Positions 5,530 through 10,391 of a DNA stretch of 10,757 bases are shown here, in pieces. Below the pieces are notes generated by a model, which was not told where the DNA came from, did not search any database, and saw only the letters and a list, made by a program, of their open reading frames with translations. A program made the translations under genes and the position numbers. Numbering within the stretch: the stretch's first letter is position 1; each line of letters starts with the position of its first letter. Origin of the DNA: CAYMKL01 sp964390805 (GTDB lineage Bacteria; Chloroflexota; Anaerolineae; VGOG01); contig CAYMKL010000185.1 in the NCBI GenBank assembly GCA_964390805.1, positions 1-10,757 on the forward strand. Direction: 5' to 3'.

Positions 5530-5563
5530 AAGGATGAAGGCGGCAGACGAAGGATGAAACATC
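5530..5563. repeat. GGATGAAGG repeat
   Basis: GAAGGATGAAGGCGGCAGACGAAGGATGAAA-type tract immediately downstream of the sulfotransferase stop at 5573 (minus sense). Same family as other intergenic arrays. Confidence 0.6.
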
Positions 5564-5572
5564 CATTTCTGG

Positions 5573-6565
5573 TCAGCTCAGCGCGGGCTGCGCGGGAATG
5601 GGGTTGCCCTCCAGATAATCCTCGAACGCGTAGCCCGGATAGTACTCCGCCATCAGTTCCCCACAGTGGCGGTCACACTTCTCCTGCAAAAACCCGACGT
5701 CGCAGCATCGCAGCGCGTCGGTGTGATGAATGCTTTTGTGGAGGTGACGGTTCTCCCACAGCATTGTGTCCGGCGCCACGCCGACCAGTTCGGCCATCCG
5801 CGCGATGCCGTCGTCTATCTCGTGAGTACGGATCACCAGCGAGCGCTCCGGCGGCAGTTTCGCCAGCACCGCCTGGTACGTGGCGGCCCAGTGGGCCAAC
5901 GGCACGTCAACGTGCCGCTCAAAGTTGCGAATCCACTCCCGCTTGGCCTCGCAATCTCCCAGGGAAAGGGGGAAGGGGATGCCGTTCTCGAGCTCCCGTG
6001 TCCAGAGCGCCTCCACGTGGGGCAGGGTGAAAAAGTTGATCACCGAGTCGAGCCACGAGTAGCAATCCCGGATCAGGCAGATGAACCTGGCCTCGGGGAA
6101 CGCCTCGACCAGCACATCCACGTAATAGCGATGGAAATGGGCCGAATCCATCTCCAGGCAGCCGGCTCCGTCCCGGTCGTGGATGAAGGCCACCAGGTCT
6201 GATCTGGACACCCGCCCCTGGTTGCGCTCCACGATGAGCTGGTGCACGTCCCGTTGCCAGAACTCGTGCGCCGAGCGGTAGTTGCCAAAGATGCCGCTGA
6301 TAGACTTGGTGCCCGTCCTGGCCACGCCCAGGCAGTAGGCCTGGAACCGTCTCGTAAGGCCGTTCAGGGCCAGCAGTGACGTGAACTCGGCCGCTTTGCG
6401 CAAGTGTAGCCCATCGGCGATACTGACCAGTTGTGACGGCGGCAGCCGCTCGCCGTTTTCCTCGATGGCGGCCAATTCCTCGACGCTCACGCCGGCCCGC
6501 TCGGCGAGGGTCTCACGCGTGAGCCCCTGCCGCCTACGCAGATACCTGATCCGCTTACCTAGCAC
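5573..6565 (-). CDS. XRE-type helix-turn-helix fused to sulfotransferase domain
   Basis: From GTG at 6565 (330 aa) residues ~3-58 are an XRE/Cro helix-turn-helix (GKRIRYLRRRQGLTRETLAE, RAGVSVEELAAIEENGERLP). Residues 77-330 resemble the PAPS-dependent sulfotransferase family: a phosphosulfate loop GVARTGTKSI (80-89) and a 3'-phosphate-binding segment FICLIRDCYSWLDSV (161-175) with Arg166 and Ser170/174. It would transfer a sulfuryl group from PAPS; the acceptor is unknown. An ATG at 6643 is in frame, but the 26 extra residues come from GGATGAA repeat, whereas GTG 6565 follows GGGAG by 5 nt, so I prefer GTG. The HTH could bind DNA or serve as a binding module. Its place between the two precursors suggests tailoring of the peptide or autoregulation. 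The C-terminus is Cys-containing (CCDVGFLQEKCDRHC). Confidence 0.75.
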   Translation of the reverse strand: MLGKRIRYLRRRQGLTRETLAERAGVSVEELAAIEENGERLPPSQLVSIADGLHLRKAAEFTSLLALNGLTRRFQAYCLGVARTGTKSISGIFGNYRSAHEFWQRDVHQLIVERNQGRVSRSDLVAFIHDRDGAGCLEMDSAHFHRYYVDVLVEAFPEARFICLIRDCYSWLDSVINFFTLPHVEALWTRELENGIPFPLSLGDCEAKREWIRNFERHVDVPLAHWAATYQAVLAKLPPERSLVIRTHEIDDGIARMAELVGVAPDTMLWENRHLHKSIHHTDALRCCDVGFLQEKCDRHCGELMAEYYPGYAFEDYLEGNPIPAQPALS

Positions 6566-6593
6566 GAATGCTCCCTTTCCAAGGTCTAAGGAT

Positions 6594-6661
6594 AAGGCGA
6601 AGGATGAAGGCGGAAGGATGAAGGATGAAACTTCTGCTTTCATCCTTCATCCTTCATCCTA
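6594..6661. repeat. GGATGAAGG inverted array
   Basis: GGATGAAGGCGGAAGGATGAAGGATGAAA then CTTCTGCTTTCATCCTTCATCC; the two halves are complementary and can fold. It separates the precursor tail (6672-6725) from the sulfotransferase start and would encode extra N-terminal residues only if the upstream ATG were used. Confidence 0.7.
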
Positions 6662-6671
6662 CCTATCTGGG

Positions 6672-6725
6672 GCGCTGGGCCCACAGTGGCCTGGTTGCTA
6701 GGCAGATGGCTGAAGCTCTGACTAC
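6672..6725 (-). other. Conserved 54-nt tail after the 7184-6873 precursor (copy 2)
   Basis: Paralogous to 3929-3982 (44 of 54 identical). In the precursor frame it reads VVRASAICLATRPLWAQR, followed by PR and TAG at 6663-6665. Sixty-six further sense codons, without another stop, separate the precursor's TGA from the end of this segment. A different frame reads FSHLPSNQATVGPAP, but differences between copies fit that frame less well. Confidence 0.65.
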
Positions 6726-6872
6726 CTGAATCGGTGGCGTTGCACCACAGCCGAGTCGCACTGCTATGCGGCTGGGAGGAGCCCGCGGCGCGGTCGTGGG
6801 GCGCACACTATCCTGATGCGGCGTCGGGTGGCGACACCCGGGTGTTCCGCCGTGCTCCTGGTGGGCGACAGA

Positions 6873-7184
6873 TCAGACGTTGTCTGAAGCCCCGTTGTCG
6901 CAACCGGCACCGGTGGAGCCGCCTCCTGGGGAGGAGCCGCTGTCACATGTGTTAGTCGCTCCGGCACCGGACGCACAGGAAGGAAACGCCGCACTTCCGC
7001 CCGACGCGCAGTGCCCTGTGGCTGTGCCCCCGACAACGCAAACTGCCGGGGGATTGTGTTGAAATGTCGCTGACCCACCTGTTCCGCAAAACTCGCCCCC
7101 CCCAGCCAGTCCGCCGGTCGTGCAATTGTATCCACGCGATGGGGCCGTCAGCCAAATCTCAATCCTGGGTGTATTGTACCGCAT
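6873..7184 (-). CDS. Precursor-like peptide with seven CxxG motifs (copy 2)
   Basis: The 103-residue product starts MRYNTPRIEIWLTAPSRG and then has seven Cys (21, 33, 49, 59, 70, 80, 95), each in CxxG: CTTG, CGTG, CVVG, CASG, CASG, CDSG, CDNG. Four are followed by G-x-A/G-type triplets (GGLA, GGSA, GGTA, GGSA). ATG at 7184 is supported by GGAGG 8 nt upstream; the frame is open further up to ATG 7250, but those 22 codons are the stub of a toxin gene. Like its paralogue it has no signal peptide. It lies upstream of the XRE-sulfotransferase and downstream of a DUF433 gene. Likely substrate of the SPASM enzyme at 9916-8762 and bound by PqqD domains (inference). The in-frame region past the TGA is open for 69 codons and ends in the shared tail. 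Confidence 0.75.
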   Translation of the reverse strand: MRYNTPRIEIWLTAPSRGYNCTTGGLAGGGEFCGTGGSATFQHNPPAVCVVGGTATGHCASGGSAAFPSCASGAGATNTCDSGSSPGGGSTGAGCDNGASDNV

Positions 7185-7205
7185 GCCAGTAACCTCCGCA
7201 TTATG

Positions 7206-7250
7206 TGCACTGCTCTCGTCGGCCAGGAAACGCAATGTATGAACGGCCAT
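7206..7250 (-). pseudogene. N-terminal stub of a DUF5615/PIN-like toxin
   Basis: ATG at 7250 overlaps the DUF433 stop (TGATG) and encodes MAVHTLRFLADES, the typical start of DUF5615 PIN-like proteins that pair with DUF433. After ADES the similarity stops: the next residues (SAHNAEVTG) run in frame into the precursor MRYNTPR. The toxin body (normally ~110 aa) is gone, as if the precursor segment replaced it. If translated from 7250 the product would be a 125-aa fusion. Confidence 0.6.
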
Positions 7251-7486
7251 CAGGCTGCTTGGAGGACAGTGGTTTCGTGGGCCAGCGAGTCTGCAGCGTA
7301 GGCCAGTGCAGCCCAAATGTCTTCCTGTGTCAATCGCGGATAGGCATCCAGCAGATCGGCTTGGGTGGCGCCTTCACCGAGCTTGCGGAAAATGAGTTCC
7401 ACTGGAATGCGGGTGTCACGGATCACCGGCTTGCCCAACATGACCTCCGGATTGACTTCGATACGGTCATTCACGATGAAAGACAT
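7250..7486 (-). CDS. DUF433 family antitoxin-like protein
   Basis: The 78-residue protein has the DUF433 pattern: RIEVNPEVMLGKPVIRDTRI, PVELIFRKLGEGATQADLLD, then YPRLTQEDIWAALAYAADSL, a helix-turn-helix-like fold. DUF433 proteins usually act as the antitoxin partner of a PIN-like DUF5615 toxin encoded just downstream and translationally coupled. Here the coupling signal (TGATG) remains but the toxin is cut to ~13 codons, leaving the antitoxin alone. The ATG at 7486 has GAAGG about 10 nt upstream. Full length for the family. Function in the peptide locus is doubtful; it may be a remnant TA module. Confidence 0.82.
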   Translation of the reverse strand: MSFIVNDRIEVNPEVMLGKPVIRDTRIPVELIFRKLGEGATQADLLDAYPRLTQEDIWAALAYAADSLAHETTVLQAA

Positions 7487-7572
7487 AATTGCTTTTCCTT
7501 CATGCTCAACTCTTCTTGCCCTTTACGACTATTCTGAACTGCGGCTCTCACTCTTGAGCGAAGGATAGCGGA

Positions 7573-7627
7573 AAGGATGAAGGCGGAGGGCCTGCCCTGA
7601 GCGGAGCCGAAGGGATGAGGGATGAAC
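7573..7627. repeat. GGATGAA array carrying a CCTTCGGCTCCGCTCAGG element
   Basis: The 48 nt at 7579-7626 are the reverse complement of 10284-10331 with a single mismatch. Both join a CCTTCGGCTCCGCTCAGGG insert to the same flanking GGATGAA units, so the composite, not just its parts, has been copied. Confidence 0.7.
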
Positions 7628-7661
7628 GTTGTGTCCAGACAACTTCTGTCAATCCTGCGTG

Positions 7662-7901
7662 CTAGGCGGCTGTCTGAGCCGCGGCTACGACAAGGGGCGC
7701 GGAGAATTTGACCAGCGTGGCGTCTACCTGGCGTAACATCTCCTGAATCATATCCACTGTTTGCTCACCATACAATGGTTCCCCGCATCGCGCACATACC
7801 CAGGCCGGCACGTCATCAATGATCAGGTGGTACCCTTTCCGGGTAGCGGTGTATGTGACCCTCTGGCGGACCAACGTGCTTTTGCAATACAAACATTCCA
7901 T
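7662..7901 (-). CDS. YgiT-type zinc-finger protein (MqsA-like N-terminal domain)
   Basis: From ATG 7901 the product has 79 residues with two CxxC knuckles, CLYC (3-6) and CARC (36-39), framing a beta-rich segment ending IIDDVPAWVC. This is the YgiT-type zinc finger, the N-terminal half of MqsA antitoxins, frequently encoded beside DUF4258 toxins. An AAGGGATAAGC stretch gives a modest SD. An upstream in-frame start at 7940 adds 13 residues with no SD and is rejected. Just upstream is only the C-terminal relic of its likely toxin partner. The C-terminus (VAAAQTAA) is low complexity. Confidence 0.8.
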   Translation of the reverse strand: MECLYCKSTLVRQRVTYTATRKGYHLIIDDVPAWVCARCGEPLYGEQTVDMIQEMLRQVDATLVKFSAPLVVAAAQTAA

Positions 7902-7903
7902 GC

Positions 7904-7996
7904 TTATCCCTTCTTTCGAGTCGTCCAGTCTGGCTCCCACTGCTCGGGGCTGGGAATGTAAGTCGTATTCTCATCCTCAGTGAGCGAAACGGGACG
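7904..7996 (-). pseudogene. C-terminal relic of a DUF4258 toxin
   Basis: An open stretch ends 2 nt before the zinc-finger ATG and reads RPVSLTEDENTTYIPSPEQW then EPDWTTRKKG. The TTYIPSPEQWEPDW part matches the usual C-terminal strand and tail of DUF4258 proteins (T-x-Y-x-P-x-P-x-x-W). No start or N-terminal domain is found upstream. With the complete pair at 8638-8079 this gives one intact and one broken toxin/zinc-finger pair side by side. Confidence 0.55.
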
Positions 7997-8078
7997 AGCG
8001 CGGTCTCTGTGGCCTTGCTCGCATCTGCTCGTGGAATGAGCAATGGACGCCAGGTGGGTGATGCCTGACTACAGCGAT

Positions 8079-8315
8079 CTATGCCGGCATCGGCGCCAGG
8101 TGAAACACAGGGACATGCCTGACCGGTTTTTCGGTTTCCGGGTCCAGGGCAAACAGGGTATCCAGCACACGCAGGTCTAGGACAGTGTATCCACACACCG
8201 GACAGACCAGGGCCGGCAAATCCTCAACTACCAGGGGCTGCCCATTGCGCACGAACGTGTGCACGATGCGGCGTTCTTCCATCTCGCCGGGACAGCCCTG
8301 AACAACACATTTCAT
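8079..8315 (-). CDS. YgiT-type zinc-finger protein partnered with DUF4258
   Basis: From ATG 8315 the product has 78 residues; Cys3/Cys8 (CVVQGC) and Cys38/Cys41 (CPVC) are the zinc ligands, with EDLPALVCPVCGY typical of YgiT/MqsA-like fingers. GGAGG lies 9 nt upstream. The start overlaps the stop of the DUF4258 gene (ATGA), so the two are translationally coupled, toxin first, the same order as mqsRA. It lacks the HTH half of MqsA, so DNA binding is not expected from this protein alone. The longer frame from 8351 lies inside the DUF4258 gene and is not used. Confidence 0.83.
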   Translation of the reverse strand: MKCVVQGCPGEMEERRIVHTFVRNGQPLVVEDLPALVCPVCGYTVLDLRVLDTLFALDPETEKPVRHVPVFHLAPMPA

Positions 8316-8638
8316 CGCGTATGACCTCCTCGCAAGGTTGGCGAGATCCATTTGGGTGACCGTGGCTCGTACACGGTGATGATCGTGACCGGCAGACCCG
8401 AGTAGGACACGACAACGTGCAAATCACGCCCAGCTTTGGTCTGGCCGTATACCAGGCATGAGGGCCCGAGCCACCAGTCCGGGTAATCCTCCAGCAACTG
8501 TGCGTTGACCAGCGCCTGCTCTATTTCAGGCCGCGTGATGTGTTCGGCCAACGCTTCCTCGGCCGCATGGAGAGAGATCTTGATCTGCTGTTCTTCAACC
8601 GCCTGTCTGAGCAGAGCCAGGATGGATGCGGCGTCCAA
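8312..8638 (-). CDS. DUF4258 family toxin-like protein
   Basis: The 108-residue product matches DUF4258: ISLHAAEEALAEHITRPEIE, then LLEDYPDWWLGPSCLVYGQ, then RDLHVVVSYSGLPVTIITVY followed by EPRSPKW. The fold is related to RelE/MqsR-type small toxins; RNase action is a family-level inference. Start is TTG at 8638, with GGAGG 6 nt upstream; no ATG occurs before the conserved region. A near-consensus promoter at 8722-8694 would give a ~50-nt leader. It overlaps the zinc-finger gene by 4 nt. It lies directly after the radical SAM gene, so may also receive read-through. Confidence 0.82.
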   Translation of the reverse strand: MDAASILALLRQAVEEQQIKISLHAAEEALAEHITRPEIEQALVNAQLLEDYPDWWLGPSCLVYGQTKAGRDLHVVVSYSGLPVTIITVYEPRSPKWISPTLRGGHTR

Positions 8639-8693
8639 TTCAGTCCTCCGCTAGTGATACAGCCAGCGACCGACGATCATCTCGGCCAGCAGT

Positions 8694-8722
8694 ATTATGC
8701 CCCAAAGCGGGCATTCTGTCAA
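8694..8722 (-). promoter_or_regulatory. Promoter of the DUF4258/zinc-finger pair
   Basis: TTGACA (8722-8717), 17-nt spacer and CATAAT (8699-8694) on the minus strand: exact -35, one mismatch in the -10. Expected start near 8687, about 49 nt before the TTG start codon. Confidence 0.65.
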
Positions 8723-8723
8723 G

Positions 8724-8779
8724 AAGGTAAGGATGATACTTCCGCCTTCAGCCTTCATCCCTCATCCTTCATCCTTCCC
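8724..8779. repeat. GGATGAAGG inverted array at the radical SAM stop
   Basis: Pyrimidine-rich CTTCATCC units up to 8779 with a short inverted GGATGAT tract at 8730. The repeat supplies the last codons (AAG GAT GAA GGA TGA) of the radical SAM gene. Confidence 0.65.
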
Positions 8780-9916
8780 GTGTGGGACTTGTCGCGACTC
8801 GGGGAACAGCCCCGCTTCCTCGGCCAGATCGCAGAACCAATAGGGAGCGAACAGGTCGCCGGAGCGGTAGTAGTTCTGGGCCACGCACGAGCCCAGGCAG
8901 CGGGCCTTCATCAGGCAGCTCTCGCACACGCCCTGCAGGTCGCCCGGCAGCCCGGCGCGGATGGCGTTCAGCACCTCGTTCTCGCGCCAGACCGTCTCCA
9001 GCGAGTCCACCCCCACCTGACCAAAGACCAGCTCCGGCACCTGCTCGCCGATGCCGCACAGGGCATAGTGCCCGCTGGGAATGACGCCCAGGATGCCGAA
9101 TATGCCGCAGATGCCGCAGCCGTCGCCGCTGGCCATGCGGCTCAGAGGGCGGAAGGCCAGCGGATAATCGAAGAATAGGCGCAATGAGGTGGCGGGGGCC
9201 AGCTCCATGTCCACCCGCCGGCCCAGGGCGATCAGCTCGTCCACGCTCAGCGCCTCGTCGGCGTGGTGCAGCTTTTCGCCGCGAGCGGTGGGCTGCACCA
9301 CGTTGAACTTGACCGACGCCGCGCCCAGTTCCTCGGCCAGGCGCACCATGGCCTCGGCCTGGTCGGCGTTGCCGCGCATCACGGAGAAGATGATCTGCGG
9401 CCGGGTGCCGGCGACGGCCAGGTGGCGCACCGCCTGGCAGGCCGCCTCGAAGCAGCCCTCCACGCCGCGCACCCACTCGTGGGTAGCGGCGTCGGCCCCG
9501 TCAATGCTGACCGAGACAAAGCGCCGGGGAAAGGTGGCCATCTCGGCGGCGATTTCCGGCGTGCACAGCAGCCCGTTGGTCTCCACGGTCAGGCCCAGCT
9601 CCTCGCGGCGCACGATCTCCAGCAAGTCGAGGAAATCGGGGTGCATGAGAGGCTCCCCGCCGGTGAGCTTGACGCCGCTCAGGCTCAGGTGCTTGGCCTC
9701 GTGCACCGCCGTCTCGAACAGCTCCACTGGCAAGTGGGCGTAGCGGTCGCCGTCGGCGTCGAACTTGGGCGCCAGCCAACAATGGCGGCAGGCCAGGTTG
9801 CAGCCTTCGGTGAGGTAGAAGTACAATTGGTTAAGTGGCGGTGTTTGCTCGGTGATGATACACCTCCAAACGAAGGATGAAGGATGAGGGATGAAGGATG
9901 AAGTTTCATCCTTCAT
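8762..9916 (-). CDS. Radical SAM/SPASM peptide-modifying enzyme
   Basis: The 384-residue frame has the radical SAM CxxxCxxC cluster motif at Cys39, 43, 46 (CNLACRHC), the SAM-binding GGEP at 86-89, and VSVSIDGAD around 134-142. The C-terminal region carries the full SPASM pattern: C270-x11-G282-x4-C287, C331-x2-C334-x5-C340-x3-C344 and Cys362, expected to bind two auxiliary Fe-S clusters. SPASM enzymes modify RiPP precursors (thioether or C-C crosslinks) or mature quinohemoprotein/PQQ-type substrates. The two Cys-rich peptides here are the obvious candidate substrates. Start is uncertain: ATG 9916 overlaps the previous stop (ATGA), but residues 1-15 are repeat-derived; GGAGG at 9867-9863 sits 6 nt before an ATC codon, not a usual start. 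The end (PHGKDEG) is also repeat-derived. Confidence 0.88.
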   Translation of the reverse strand: MKDETSSFIPHPSSFVWRCIITEQTPPLNQLYFYLTEGCNLACRHCWLAPKFDADGDRYAHLPVELFETAVHEAKHLSLSGVKLTGGEPLMHPDFLDLLEIVRREELGLTVETNGLLCTPEIAAEMATFPRRFVSVSIDGADAATHEWVRGVEGCFEAACQAVRHLAVAGTRPQIIFSVMRGNADQAEAMVRLAEELGAASVKFNVVQPTARGEKLHHADEALSVDELIALGRRVDMELAPATSLRLFFDYPLAFRPLSRMASGDGCGICGIFGILGVIPSGHYALCGIGEQVPELVFGQVGVDSLETVWRENEVLNAIRAGLPGDLQGVCESCLMKARCLGSCVAQNYYRSGDLFAPYWFCDLAEEAGLFPESRQVPHGKDEG

Positions 9917-9930
9917 CCTTCCGTTATCCT
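9872..9930. repeat. GGATGAAGG inverted array between four-helix and radical SAM genes
   Basis: GAAGGATGAAGGATGAGGGATGAAGG then CATCCTTCATCCTTCCGTTATCC. The halves are complementary. It supplies the stop of the upstream gene and the possible start of the radical SAM gene. Confidence 0.7.
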
Positions 9931-10281
9931 TCTGCGTTTCACTCTGGTTACGATTGTGACGAAGATGGCGATTAGTTCGTCTGTTTCGGCGAGGAGTGGT
10001 TTCAGTTTTTCTTCGGGCACGATGCCTGCTTCGACGAGTAGCTCCAGCCAGTAGGCGGTTTCGTCCAGTTCTTGCAGGCCGCCCTCGATCTTGCTGATAA
10101 AATCGGCGTCGGATTTGGCGCGCTGCGCCTCCCGATAGTGCGCGCCGGGCGATGTGCCAGAACGTAAGACCTGCCTGCCAATGACCTGAGCTTCTGTCGT
10201 CTTGGGCAAACTCGTATACAGACGAATGATCCGCAGCGCAAATCGCCTAGTCCGTTCTTTCAGATCCTCATTCTTCTTCAT
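9913..10281 (-). CDS. Four-helix bundle protein (S23/TIGR02436-like)
   Basis: The 122-residue protein matches the four helix bundle family often found as 23S rRNA intervening-sequence proteins or stand-alone genes: DLKERTRRFALRIIRLYTSL, QVIGRQVLRSGTSPGAHYRE, then KSDADFISKIEGGLQELDET and AYWLELLVEAG. The protein is mostly helical and soluble; its cellular function is unknown. Length is usual. ATG at 10281 lies inside a GGATGAAG repeat, which also makes an SD-like purine stretch. It ends in EG from the next repeat. Such genes are very common in repeat-rich Chloroflexota and Bacteroidota and may be mobile passengers; no link to the peptide locus is evident. Confidence 0.85.
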   Translation of the reverse strand: MKKNEDLKERTRRFALRIIRLYTSLPKTTEAQVIGRQVLRSGTSPGAHYREAQRAKSDADFISKIEGGLQELDETAYWLELLVEAGIVPEEKLKPLLAETDELIAIFVTIVTRVKRRRITEG

Positions 10282-10391
10282 CCTTCATCCCTCATCCCTT
10301 CGGCTCCGCTCAGGGCAGGCCTTCCGCCTTCTTCTTTTCATCCTTCATCCTTCATCCTTCATCCTTCTTTTTTCTTCATCCTTCATCCTTG
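10278..10391. repeat. Long CTTCATCC array with CCTTCGGCTCCGCTCAGG insert
   Basis: About ten TTCATCC/CTCATCC units interrupted at 10298-10320 by CCTTCGGCTCCGCTCAGGGCAGG. The 10284-10331 part is an inverted near-identical copy of 7579-7626. The array reaches into the end of the tyrosine-kinase gene and the start of the four-helix gene. Confidence 0.75.

Noticed and set aside
9263..9880. Plus-strand 205-residue frame opposite the radical SAM gene
   Set aside because: Shadow frame; the minus frame contains CxxxCxxC, GGEP and SPASM cysteines.
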